From positions 65,864 through 129,863 of the forward strand of contig CAYRVX010000003.1 of the NCBI GenBank assembly GCA_964427875.1: DNA of 64,000 bases. The letters run 5' to 3'. Position numbers and translations under genes: made by a program. Positions 42,716 through 51,491 of the stretch are shown in pieces (position 1 is the first letter of the stretch; the number at the start of each line of letters is the position of its first letter). A model generated the notes under the pieces. That model was given only the letters and a program-made list of their open reading frames with translations. It made no database searches and was not told the DNA's origin. The stretch comes from CAYRVX01 sp964427875 (lineage in GTDB: Bacteria > Planctomycetota > Phycisphaerae > SM23-33).

Positions 42716-43618
42716 ATGGCAAGACGGCGACGGGATGACCTCTTTGACGAGGAGTTTCTGGCCCGGCTCCAGCGGCTGCATCTGACCGCCAAGCGCCTGA
42801 CGGCGCGGGGCGCGAGCGGCTCGCGGCGCAGCCGGCGGCTTGGCGACGGACTGGAGTTCGCCGATCATCGGTTCTACGCACCGGGAGACGACATCCGCTT
42901 CATCGACTGGCCATACTACGCCCGGATGGAGAGGCTCCTGCTTCGGCTGTTCCACGAACGGAGCGAGGCCGACGTGGCGATCCTGCTGGACGTTTCCGCG
43001 TCGATGGCGCCGCCGCGAGCGACGGACAAGTTCGACTACGCCCGCCGGGCCGCGGCGGCATTGGCGTTTGTGGCCATGGGCGGACTGGAGCGCGTGATCG
43101 TCCAGCCGTTCGCGGCCGAACTGGCTCAGCCGCTTCGCACCGGTCGCAACCGCGGGCAGATCCTCGAGGTGCTGGACTTCCTGGTGGCCCTCCGGCCGGG
43201 CGGGAGAACACACCTGCGGCGGTGTGTACAGGCGTTCGCCGGCCAGATGGACGGGCCGGCGACCGTGCTGCTGCTCAGTGACCTGCTGGACTGCGGGGAG
43301 GAGCTTTCCGACACATTGGCCGAGCTGCGCGGCCGGGGCTGCGACGTGACGGTCCTGCATGTGTATTCGCCGCTCGATGCATCGCCTGAGCTGAGCGGGC
43401 CGATCCGCCTGCAACAGGCGGAGACCGACGAAACGATGGTCCTTCACGTGACGGACGAGATCAGGGCCAGCTACCGCCGGCGGTGGGAGAAGTTCGGTGC
43501 GGGCCTGGCGCGGACGGCGGCCTCGCGCGGTGCGACGTACGTGGCCGCGGCCTCCAACGTGCCGTTTGAACAGCTCGTGCTTCAAACGCTCCGGCAGGCG
43601 GGTGTGCTGGCGGGTTGA
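42716..43618 (+). CDS. DUF58 (vWA-like) protein
   Basis: This 300-residue cytoplasmic protein has the DUF58 signature FYAPGDDIRFIDWPYYARMERLLLRLFHERSE, then a vWA-like metal site DVSASM. Members are usually encoded with MoxR ATPases and BatA-type vWA membrane proteins, and act in assembly or stress functions. Here no MoxR gene is adjacent; the vWA membrane protein at 55225 could be a distant partner. The stop overlaps the next gene's possible TTG start (TTGA at 43615-43618). Confidence 0.87.
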   Translation: MARRRRDDLFDEEFLARLQRLHLTAKRLTARGASGSRRSRRLGDGLEFADHRFYAPGDDIRFIDWPYYARMERLLLRLFHERSEADVAILLDVSASMAPPRATDKFDYARRAAAALAFVAMGGLERVIVQPFAAELAQPLRTGRNRGQILEVLDFLVALRPGGRTHLRRCVQAFAGQMDGPATVLLLSDLLDCGEELSDTLAELRGRGCDVTVLHVYSPLDASPELSGPIRLQQAETDETMVLHVTDEIRASYRRRWEKFGAGLARTAASRGATYVAAASNVPFEQLVLQTLRQAGVLAG

Positions 43619-43626
43619 GTGGCTCG

Positions 43627-46359
43627 ATGAAAGCTCTGCGGGCAGCGCTTCCGATGGTTCTGATCGTGCTGGGGCCCATGGTCATGCTTCACACGCTGTG
43701 GGGCAATCCCACATCGGCGGGCGAGGACGACGTGATCTACTACTACCCGCTGCGGAAGATGGTCGGCCGGGCCTTGCGCGAAGGCCGCTGGCCGCTGCAC
43801 AATCCCCATGAAGCGACAGGGATGCCGCTGATGGGCGATCCGCAGTCGGCGGTGATGTATCCTCCCACGTGGCTGTTCGCGCTGATGGCCCCGAAGTCTG
43901 CGTACGCCGTGACGCTTTTCCTGGCCTTTTCGCTGGCCGGCGGCGGGGCGTACGTGTACCTGCGCCGTATCGGGCTGATCCGCCCCGCCGCGTGCTTCGG
44001 CGCGGCGGCGTTCATGTTCTGCGGCTTCCTGGTGGGTCACCGCGTGCACTGGTCCATCCTCCATGCGGGGGCGTACTTGCCGTGGGGACTGTGGTGCATT
44101 GAGCACCTCCGCCGCCGGCCGGCGGGGGCGTTTGCCTGGATGGTGCCGACGGCCTTCCTCACGATCGCGGCCGGTCACTGGCCCACCGTCATCCACATGG
44201 GGCTGATCTTGTCGGCATATCTCCTGCTTCGGGGCCGGCCGCTGGTGCGGTCGATTGCCGTCGCCACGGCGGCACTGATTATGGCGGCCGCGCTGGCCGG
44301 GCCGCAAATCGAAGCCACCGGCCGCGTGCTCGCGCAGGTCACGCGAAACCGCATCGGCTACGCCACCGCGGGCGAGAACAGCTTCTTTCCGGCCTCGGGG
44401 ATCCTGGCGCTGTTTCCCATGGTGCTCGGCTGCCGCACGCCGAACTTCTTCCCGACGAATTGGTGGGGCCCGTGGCATCTGTGCGAGACCCTGGGATACG
44501 TCGGACTGGTGACGCTGGTCCTGGCGGCGGGAGCGGTGTGGAAGGTGTATCGCAAGGGAAACCGTGACCAGGCGCCCGAGGATGCCGCGTTTGGCCCAGC
44601 GAGGGATAACCCCGAAAGCCTCCTTCCGGCAAGGGCCGGTGAGACAGGGATACAGACCCTTCAACCGCTCGTGAGAGCCTGGACGTGGATCGCCATCGGC
44701 ACCGGGATCTGGATGTTGGGGTATTACCTGCCGACCTATCGCCTGATTCACGTGCTGCCGATCCTGGGGGTGATCCGCTGCCCTGCCCGGATGGTCCTTG
44801 GGCTGGACATGGCGCTGGCGACGCTGGCGGCCGTGGCGATTCACCTGGTCGCCGTCGGCAAGAGCTGCGACCGTGTCGGACCGCTCCGCCGGTGCGTTGC
44901 GTGGGGCGCCTCAAGAGGTCTGCCGGCCGCCATGGTTGCGACTCTGATTCTCCTTGCCGCCGTTGGAGTGATCTCCGTGGCCTTCTTTGGCGGGGAGATC
45001 ATCTTCTTTGACAGCGGCGAGGCGGGATGGCAGGCCCTGAAGGCGGTCATTCCGACGAATCCGGCGGTGTGGGTGCAGTTCGCCTTGGCCGCCGCGACTT
45101 TCGTGGTCGTGCGCCTGTGGCTGGCGGCACCGCGCCGCCGGGCGGCGGCCCTCGTGGTGCTGGTGCTGGTCGATCTGTTCTTCATCACGCGCTTTGTGGA
45201 CGTGCCGGGGGGCGACGCCGTCCCGCCGGACCCGGAGGTCTCGCCGGCGGCCGAATGGCTTCGAGCCCGTAGTGGCCAAGACCACTCCTACTGCGTGTGG
45301 GGCATCGGCGAGACGTACAATGACCGGGCGGGGGAACTGCTTCGCCCCAAGACGGCCCACGCACTGGGCATATCGACGATCAACACCTACGGCCCGTTCC
45401 AGCGGCCGGCCCATGCCCAACTCCTGGGGTTTCGGATTTTCGGGACCAATCGCAACTGGGCCAGCCTCATCCGACGCAATCGCCTGTTGAGCCTCTATGG
45501 CGTGCGGTACATCCTGACGGCCAGAGAGCCCGTCCGCAAAGTGATCGAATCGGTGAGGATCCCGCACGGCCCCCGCCCGCCTGACGGGCCGAACCTGCTC
45601 TCGGACGACTGGTGGCTGGACTTGGCCGAACGCGCCGGAGGGACGCTGCACCTGCAAACGCCGGTCCTTTGGCGGTGGTCGATCGCCAAGCAGCCGCTGA
45701 AGCTGACCGCGGGAGAGGTCTACCGCGTCTCGCTGGACGCTCGTGGGCCGGACGACGGAGGAGCGAACTCCCTGCGGGCCGAGATCTACCAGCACGGCTG
45801 GGGACTCTCGTGGGCCGAGTCGGAGCCGCTCGGCTTGACTGTCCACGCCGAGCAGATCGGCGCGGACTGGCGTCACTTTGAGTGGACGTTCAGGGCACCG
45901 GCGGGCCTGACGGGCGACGTGCTGTTCCGCGTCTTCACGATGAGCGAGCGCCCGATCGAGGTGCGGAACGTCGTCCTGCGTGCCAGCGCCTGGGACCGGC
46001 CGGTGGCTGCCGAAGGTCGCCTGCGAGCAGGCGAGCCAGTGTATCGACTGGTGCCGATAGAACTTCGCGTCCTGGCCCCCGGCGAGAGGCCTGTGGCGAT
46101 CTACGAGAATCGTCTGTTTCTGCCGCCCGGGCGCCGTCCGCCGCGCGGGTCCGCGACGCCTCGGCGGATCGAGGATGTCAAGTGGCAGCGCCAGGCGGCC
46201 CCGACGGCCGCGGATCGGGGTCTCCTGCCCGAGATCGGCCTCCTGGTCGATCTTCAGCCACAGCGGGCGCTTCTGGCGACGACGTTGCCCGCCGGGCTGT
46301 TGTACCTGCTGGTCACGGCGGCCCTGATCGCGCGGCGTCTACGGCGGCCAGAGAGGTAA
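43627..46359 (+). CDS. YfhO-like polytopic membrane protein
   Basis: This protein of about 910 residues has many transmembrane helices in the N-terminal 540 residues and a large periplasmic beta-rich domain, then a final helix (LPAGLLYLLVTAALIARRL). The start region (DDVIYYYPLRKMVGRALREG, NPHEATGMPLMGDPQ) is characteristic of YfhO-type GT-C-fold proteins. In Firmicutes, YfhO glycosylates cell-wall polymers. The substrate in this lineage is unknown. The ATG at 43627 is preferred to a TTG at 43615 that overlaps the DUF58 stop. Confidence 0.75.
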   Translation: MKALRAALPMVLIVLGPMVMLHTLWGNPTSAGEDDVIYYYPLRKMVGRALREGRWPLHNPHEATGMPLMGDPQSAVMYPPTWLFALMAPKSAYAVTLFLAFSLAGGGAYVYLRRIGLIRPAACFGAAAFMFCGFLVGHRVHWSILHAGAYLPWGLWCIEHLRRRPAGAFAWMVPTAFLTIAAGHWPTVIHMGLILSAYLLLRGRPLVRSIAVATAALIMAAALAGPQIEATGRVLAQVTRNRIGYATAGENSFFPASGILALFPMVLGCRTPNFFPTNWWGPWHLCETLGYVGLVTLVLAAGAVWKVYRKGNRDQAPEDAAFGPARDNPESLLPARAGETGIQTLQPLVRAWTWIAIGTGIWMLGYYLPTYRLIHVLPILGVIRCPARMVLGLDMALATLAAVAIHLVAVGKSCDRVGPLRRCVAWGASRGLPAAMVATLILLAAVGVISVAFFGGEIIFFDSGEAGWQALKAVIPTNPAVWVQFALAAATFVVVRLWLAAPRRRAAALVVLVLVDLFFITRFVDVPGGDAVPPDPEVSPAAEWLRARSGQDHSYCVWGIGETYNDRAGELLRPKTAHALGISTINTYGPFQRPAHAQLLGFRIFGTNRNWASLIRRNRLLSLYGVRYILTAREPVRKVIESVRIPHGPRPPDGPNLLSDDWWLDLAERAGGTLHLQTPVLWRWSIAKQPLKLTAGEVYRVSLDARGPDDGGANSLRAEIYQHGWGLSWAESEPLGLTVHAEQIGADWRHFEWTFRAPAGLTGDVLFRVFTMSERPIEVRNVVLRASAWDRPVAAEGRLRAGEPVYRLVPIELRVLAPGERPVAIYENRLFLPPGRRPPRGSATPRRIEDVKWQRQAAPTAADRGLLPEIGLLVDLQPQRALLATTLPAGLLYLLVTAALIARRLRRPER

Positions 46360-46464
46360 AGCTCCAGTCGCCGGCGAACCACCGAGCTGGTCCATTGCTC
46401 CGGGGCCGCCAACATGCCGAACTTCGGGCGCGCAAAGGGAATTCGCTTTCTGGCCCTTGCGCGG

Positions 46465-46470
46465 TAGAAT
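46465..46470 (+). promoter_or_regulatory. Possible -10 element upstream of hsp20
   Basis: TAGAAT matches the -10 consensus at five of six positions, 113 bases before the hsp20 ATG. The -35 region at the usual distance (TTCGCT at 46442) is poor, so an alternative or heat-shock sigma factor could be involved. No CIRCE inverted repeat was found. Confidence 0.25.
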
Positions 46471-46582
46471 CATAGGGAACACATCCTCTCGAGCGTGGGC
46501 AGGATCCGGTCTGGACGGCTCGCACGACGGGCGATCGTCCCCCGCGACCGGCCGCCGGACGCGTCAGGAAAGGGCACATACC

Positions 46583-47002
46583 ATGGTCAATGTGCTACGT
46601 ATGGCGGAGAAGGACAGGTTCACTTCCATGGGCAGAGGGATGGGCAAGTGGATGGACCAGGTGCTCGGGTCGAGCTTCCAGCATTACCGTCAAGCGGACA
46701 GTTGGAGGCCCGCCATCAACCTCTGCGAGCACGATACGTACTACTGTGTGGTTGTGGACTTGGCGGGCGTCAAGGCTTCCGAGATCGATCTGCGTGCCGA
46801 GGAGGGCGTGCTGATCCTCACGGGCGACCGCGCGATGCCTTCAGAGCCCGACTCGCAGGGCGATGTCCGCCTGCACCTGATGGAGATCGACCACGGGCCG
46901 TTCAACCGGGAGATTCAACTGCCGGAAGGAGTGGACGTGGATGCGACCGAGGCCTTCTATCGCAACGGGTATCTCTGGGTCCGAATCCCCAAGACCAGGT
47001 GA
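46583..47002 (+). CDS. Hsp20/alpha-crystallin small heat-shock protein
   Basis: This 139-residue ATP-independent holdase has a short N-terminus and then the alpha-crystallin domain (SWRPAINLCEHDTYYCVVVDLAGVK, EEGVLILTGDR, FNREIQLPEGVD, GYLWVRIP). The family C-terminal I-x-I-like anchor appears as VRIPK at the end. The ATG at 46583 is preferred to the longer frame because it follows a purine-rich site (AGGAAAGGG) and matches the family start. lon begins 7 bp downstream, a natural heat-shock pair: one holds unfolded proteins, the other degrades them. Confidence 0.9.
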   Translation: MVNVLRMAEKDRFTSMGRGMGKWMDQVLGSSFQHYRQADSWRPAINLCEHDTYYCVVVDLAGVKASEIDLRAEEGVLILTGDRAMPSEPDSQGDVRLHLMEIDHGPFNREIQLPEGVDVDATEAFYRNGYLWVRIPKTR

Positions 47003-47009
47003 GGGTGGC

Positions 47010-49457
47010 ATGGCACGGGAGAATTCCAGGAAAACGCCCGTCGTCGGCGAAGAAGACACCGAGATCGTCATACGCCCCGGGGCGCCCGAGGATAAGCTCA
47101 AACCCGCGCGGGAGATCAAGATCCCCGCCGAGGCGGCCGTTCTCTGCGTCCGGAACATGGTGCTCTTTCCCGGCACCATCGTCCCGATAGCCATCGGACG
47201 GGAGAAATCGAAACTCCTGCTCGAGGACGTCCTGCCGGACCAGAAAGTCATCGTGATCGTCTGTCAGAAGGACCCGGGCAACGACGATCCGGGGCCGGAC
47301 GACCTGTATGACATCGGGACGGCTGCGGTCGTGCTCAAGTTGCTGCGGCTGGAGCACGGCAGTCAGAGCGTCATCGCCAGCGGGGTGAAGCGCGTGAGGA
47401 TCGAGCGGTGGATTCAGTCCGAGCCGTACTTCCGCGCGCAGACCCGCGAACTGTCGGACATTCTCACCCACAGCACGGAAACGGACGCGCTGATGATCAA
47501 CGCCCGGAACGCGGCCGGGCGCATCATCCAACTGTCCCCCAACGTGCCCCAAGAGGCCATGGTCGTCCTTAACAACATTGACGAGCCCGGCGGGCTGGCC
47601 GACTTCCTCGCTTCCAACGTTCAGATGGAGCTGGCCACCAAGCAGCAGTTCCTGGCGGAGCTGGACGTCAACGAGCGTCTCCGGCGTGTGGGCGTCGAAC
47701 TTCAGCGCCAGCTCGAGGTGCTTGAGCTGTCCGACAAGATCCAAAGCCAGGTCAAGGCCAATATCGACAAGTCTCAGCGGGAGTACTTCCTCCAGGAGCA
47801 GCTCAAGGCCATTCAGAAGGAGCTCGGCCAGGCGGATGAGAAGACAGTCGAGATTGAAGATCTCCGCGAGAAACTGGCCGCGGCGGGCATGCCCGAGACC
47901 GTCTCCACCGAGGTCTTCCGGCAGTTGGACAGACTCAGCAAGCTCCCCGTCGTCTCGCCGGAGTACCACGTCCTCCGCACGTACCTGGATTGGATGACGG
48001 AGCTGCCCTGGAGCAAGACCACCCGGGACCGACTGGACGTGAACGTCGCGGCCGAGGTGCTGGACGAAGACCACTACGATCTGGATAAGGTCAAACAACG
48101 GATCCTGGAATACCTGGCCGTCCGGAAGCTCGCACCGGATTCGCGCAGCCCGATCCTGTGCTTCGTCGGCCCGCCCGGCGTCGGCAAGACGTCGCTGGGT
48201 CAGTCTATCGCCCGCGCGCTGGAGCGAAGGTTCATCCGAATGAGCCTTGGGGGCATGCGAGACGAAGCGGAGCTCCGCGGCCATAGACGAACCTATATCG
48301 GCGCGCTGCCGGGACGGATCATCCAGGAGGTCCGAAAGGCGGGCACGAAGAACCCCGTCTTCATGCTGGACGAACTTGACAAGGTCGGCAGCGACTTCCG
48401 GGGGGACCCGACCTCCGCGCTGCTGGAGGTGCTCGACCCGGCCCAGAACAACACCTTCCAGGACCACTACCTCAATGTCCCATTTGACCTCTCCAGCGTG
48501 ATGTTCATCGGCACGGCCAACTACATGGGAACGGTGCCCCCGGCGCTGCGGGACAGGATGGAGGTCATTGAGCTGCCCGGGTATACGCGGGAGGAGAAAC
48601 TCCACATCGCCACGAAATACCTTCTCCCGCGGCAGTTGAAGGCCAACGGGTTGAAGGGCCCCCAGGCCCGTTGGACCCCCGAGGCCGTGACGGCGATCAT
48701 CGATCGCTACACGCGCGAGGCGGGCGTCCGGGAACTGGAACGTCAGATCGGAACCGTCTGCCGGCGGATTGCGGCCCTCATCGCGGCGGGCAAGGCCAGG
48801 TCGCGGAAGGTCACGCGCAGGCTCGTGACGAATACGCTCGGCCCGGCGAAGTACGAAAGGGAGGTGGCGCTGCGAACTTCCGTGCCGGGAGTGGCGACGG
48901 GTCTGGCGTATACGCCCACCGGTGGCGAGATCATCTTCATCGAAGCCGCCGCGTATCCGGGAAAGGGAACGCTCACTCTGACCGGCCAGATCGGGGACGT
49001 GATGCGGGAGTCGGCCGTCGCGGCCTTGAGTCTCGTCAAGAGCTCCGCCAGGAGGCTCGGCGTTGACCCGGACCAGTTCGGCAAGACAGACATCCACGTC
49101 CACGTGCCGGCCGGGGCCGTGCCGAAGGACGGCCCGTCGGCCGGCGTCGCCATGGTCACGGCCCTCACCAGCCTGCTGACGGACCAGCCCGTTCGCGGCG
49201 ATGTGGCCATGACCGGGGAGATCACGCTTCGCGGACTCGTCCTGCCCGTCGGCGGGATCAAGGAAAAGGTGCTGGCCGCGAAGCGGGCAGGGATCCAGAC
49301 CGTCGTCTTGCCCGAGCGGAACCGCAAGGACCTCGCGGACGTGCCTGGTGAGGCCAAGAAGGAGCTCGCCTTCGAGTTCGTTAAGACGATCCGTGACGTG
49401 CTGGACGTTGCCTTGGACGGCGCTTCGCCGAAGAAGAAAAGGACCGGGGGAAAGTAA
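47010..49457 (+). CDS. lon: ATP-dependent protease Lon
   Basis: This 815-residue LonA protease has an N-terminal substrate-binding domain, a coiled coil, and an AAA+ module with Walker A GPPGVGKT at 387-394. The C-terminal peptidase has the Ser-Lys dyad S710 (KDGPSAGVAM) and K753 (GGIKEKVLAAKRAG), 43 residues apart as in E. coli Lon. It unfolds and degrades damaged and regulatory proteins. The ATG at 47010 follows GAGGG; the frame is open further upstream, but only through hsp20. A long non-coding stretch follows. Confidence 0.97.
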   Translation: MARENSRKTPVVGEEDTEIVIRPGAPEDKLKPAREIKIPAEAAVLCVRNMVLFPGTIVPIAIGREKSKLLLEDVLPDQKVIVIVCQKDPGNDDPGPDDLYDIGTAAVVLKLLRLEHGSQSVIASGVKRVRIERWIQSEPYFRAQTRELSDILTHSTETDALMINARNAAGRIIQLSPNVPQEAMVVLNNIDEPGGLADFLASNVQMELATKQQFLAELDVNERLRRVGVELQRQLEVLELSDKIQSQVKANIDKSQREYFLQEQLKAIQKELGQADEKTVEIEDLREKLAAAGMPETVSTEVFRQLDRLSKLPVVSPEYHVLRTYLDWMTELPWSKTTRDRLDVNVAAEVLDEDHYDLDKVKQRILEYLAVRKLAPDSRSPILCFVGPPGVGKTSLGQSIARALERRFIRMSLGGMRDEAELRGHRRTYIGALPGRIIQEVRKAGTKNPVFMLDELDKVGSDFRGDPTSALLEVLDPAQNNTFQDHYLNVPFDLSSVMFIGTANYMGTVPPALRDRMEVIELPGYTREEKLHIATKYLLPRQLKANGLKGPQARWTPEAVTAIIDRYTREAGVRELERQIGTVCRRIAALIAAGKARSRKVTRRLVTNTLGPAKYEREVALRTSVPGVATGLAYTPTGGEIIFIEAAAYPGKGTLTLTGQIGDVMRESAVAALSLVKSSARRLGVDPDQFGKTDIHVHVPAGAVPKDGPSAGVAMVTALTSLLTDQPVRGDVAMTGEITLRGLVLPVGGIKEKVLAAKRAGIQTVVLPERNRKDLADVPGEAKKELAFEFVKTIRDVLDVALDGASPKKKRTGGK

Positions 49458-50433
49458 GGGCCAGACCGTCGCCGACCTGCTCGGCAGCGCGGCGGCAGAC
49501 GAGTTCGACGGGCGCAAAAAAGAAACCGAGTCGATCCGGCTGGACGTGATCGACTCGGCCCTCCTTCCCTTCGGGCAAGCCTTTGCAGCCTGATCGGCCG
49601 ATCCGACTGCCGAAGCCCTCGCCTTTGCACCTTCGCCCTCCGGCAAAGGGCCTCCACCTGTTTATAATACAAACGGTATGCCGTTGTGACGGCGAGCCAG
49701 CCATCTTGCCCCAACGGGGTATGCAAGTCATTGTGAACTTTTGGCATAAACCCGTCGATCTTCGCGCGCACGTTGTCCTGGCCTGCCCCATTGCGTTGCG
49801 ATCCGTCAACACCCCGCGCGGCTCTATCTGGCGCAAGAGGGCTAACAGAACGAGGTTGCGTCATACGCCACGCGCGTTTACGTCGGACAACATGAGAATA
49901 GGATATTTCAAGGTATTGGAGTATTTCCCCTCCGGCTCCGCACCCGCTCCTTTCTCCCTTCACGGTTGCTGCGGTGGGCGACGGGCGGGCGGATGGGGCG
50001 CCGGCGGATTAAGCAGCAGATCGACTTTTTTTTCTCCAAGTAGAGGCCTAGAATTATAAGGAGCCGATCATAGCGGCTTGGACGTTTTGTGTGACAAAAT
50101 ATATGGGCGGCCCGGCATGATTCCTCGGCGCGTCCCCCCCCGCGCGCCACGTGCCGGCCGCCCACTTTATTGGGTGCCCTCTCCCAGAGCGCCCGGACCG
50201 ATCACCTCTGCTTGCGATCATCAGGTTCTGGCGCGCCATGCCCTGTACGCGCGCTGTGTGAGTTGGGTACCCCGGTGGGGGAACTGCTCCTGTGTGCCGC
50301 ACGCCTCTTCGTGTCATGGGCCTTTGCAGGCTCGGCGACGGCAAAGCCCGTTTGGCCAAGCGGTCTGCAAGAGCATCTGACCCGTTGGCATTCTCCGGGA
50401 TGAGGTCACTTCCTGCCGGCGTGGCGGGGTGCC
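49458..50433. other. Long intergenic region between convergent lon and thiE
   Basis: These 976 bp hold no convincing protein gene. Contents seen: the minus-strand terminator at 49516-49558; a TATAAT at 49663-49668 without a clear -35; an AT-rich patch at 50020-50105 with a T8 run; and a minus-strand TTGTCA...TATGAT pair at about 50068-50098 spaced 19 bp. I found no match to RNase P, tmRNA, SRP RNA or tRNA signatures. Confidence 0.5.
49516..49558 (-). terminator. Rho-independent terminator on the minus strand
   Basis: An 11-bp perfect inverted repeat (CCGAGTCGATC at 49526-49536, GATCGACTCGG at 49548-49558) with an 11-base loop is followed on the minus strand by TTTCTTTTTT (49525-49516). It would stop transcripts coming from the thiE side. 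On the plus strand it lies 68 bases past the lon stop but lacks a T run, so it may only protect the lon mRNA end. Confidence 0.75.
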
Positions 50434-51462
50434 TCAGTCGACCTGCCGTCGGATGGCCTCTGCGGCGGCCTTGGGGTCTCGGCTTCCACAGACGGCCGAG
50501 CAGACGGCCACCAGGGACGCCCCGGCTGCCAAGGCGGAAGCGGCCGTGTCGGCCCTCATGCCGCCTATGGCGACGATGGGCAGGGTGACGGCCTCGGCGA
50601 CTTCCTTGAGGACATCGAGTCCCACAGGCTCTCCGGCGTCCTTGGTCTCCGTTGGGAAGATCGGTCCGACCGAGATGTAGTCGGCGCCTTCGTTGACGGC
50701 TGCCTTTGCCTGAGCAAGGGAATGCGTGCTTCGCCCGACGACGGCCCCGGGCCTCAGCAGTCGGCGGGCCTCGGCGATAGGCAGGTCGTGCTGGCCGAGG
50801 TGGACGCCGTCGGCGCCGACGACCGCGGCGACGTCGGCGCGGTCGTTCACGATGAAGATCCGCCCGGTCTCGTCCGTGAGTCCTCGCAATTCGGCGGCCA
50901 GGGCCAGGAGTTCGTCGTCGGGGACGTTCTTGTCGCGGAGCTGCAGGATGTCCGCCCCGCCCGCGATGGCACCGCGCGCGACTTCTCGAAGGCTGCCCGT
51001 GCACAGAGACCTGCTGACGAGGACGTACAGTTTCGCCTCGGCCAGTCGGCGCCCGATCATCAGTCGCCCTACGATGCGTTTCTCCAGGGTGTAGCCGTTG
51101 TATCGCATCCTCTCGATCTGGAGGACCTTCTCGCGACAGATGAACTTGCCATACTCCTCGATCGTTCGCAGCGCCTCGGTCAGGCGCTTGCAGGCGGCGG
51201 TCACCACGTCGGCCAGATCGCCTCGCCTGGTCTCGCTTGGGCTGGAGATCTCCGTGCCGATGTCCCCGGGCGTGTCGCGGCTGACGAGAAACTCCTCGGC
51301 GGGCATGGCCTGGAGGATCTCCGCCAGATCACTGCGTAGGTTCTTTGCCATGGCAGTGATGGCCGGGTCGTTCAAGGCGAATCGGCCGCAATCCTCTGCA
51401 ACGCGGAGGGCCTCCCGGGCCCGGTTGAAGTTTGCGTCCAGTATTCGGTAAACCTCTCGCAT
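50434..51462 (-). CDS. thiE: Thiamine-phosphate synthase with N-terminal ThiD2-type domain
   Basis: This 342-residue fusion has an N-terminal part (RILDANFNRAREALRVAEDCGRF ... RRGDLADVVTAACKRLTEALRTIEEYGKF) that resembles the ThiD2 domain, a monofunctional HMP-phosphate kinase. The C-terminal half is ThiE (LQLRDKN, FIVNDRADVAAVVGADGVHLGQHDLP, GRSTHS, GADYISVGPIFPTETK). Together they would phosphorylate HMP-P and join it to thiazole phosphate, giving thiamine phosphate. The ATG at 51462 is chosen because the ThiD2 motif follows at once and GAGGG lies upstream. It follows glyA by 29 bp on the same strand. Confidence 0.88.
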   Translation of the reverse strand: MREVYRILDANFNRAREALRVAEDCGRFALNDPAITAMAKNLRSDLAEILQAMPAEEFLVSRDTPGDIGTEISSPSETRRGDLADVVTAACKRLTEALRTIEEYGKFICREKVLQIERMRYNGYTLEKRIVGRLMIGRRLAEAKLYVLVSRSLCTGSLREVARGAIAGGADILQLRDKNVPDDELLALAAELRGLTDETGRIFIVNDRADVAAVVGADGVHLGQHDLPIAEARRLLRPGAVVGRSTHSLAQAKAAVNEGADYISVGPIFPTETKDAGEPVGLDVLKEVAEAVTLPIVAIGGMRADTAASALAAGASLVAVCSAVCGSRDPKAAAEAIRRQVD

Positions 51463-51491
51463 GATGTCGCCCTCTGCCTCTGCGTATCGTC

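Noticed and set aside
46902..49646. A 914-codon minus-strand frame
   Set aside because: It is opposite lon, whose motifs and spacing are unambiguous.
49663..49668. Plus-strand promoter with TATAAT
   Set aside because: No acceptable -35 at 16-18 bp and no downstream gene on that strand.
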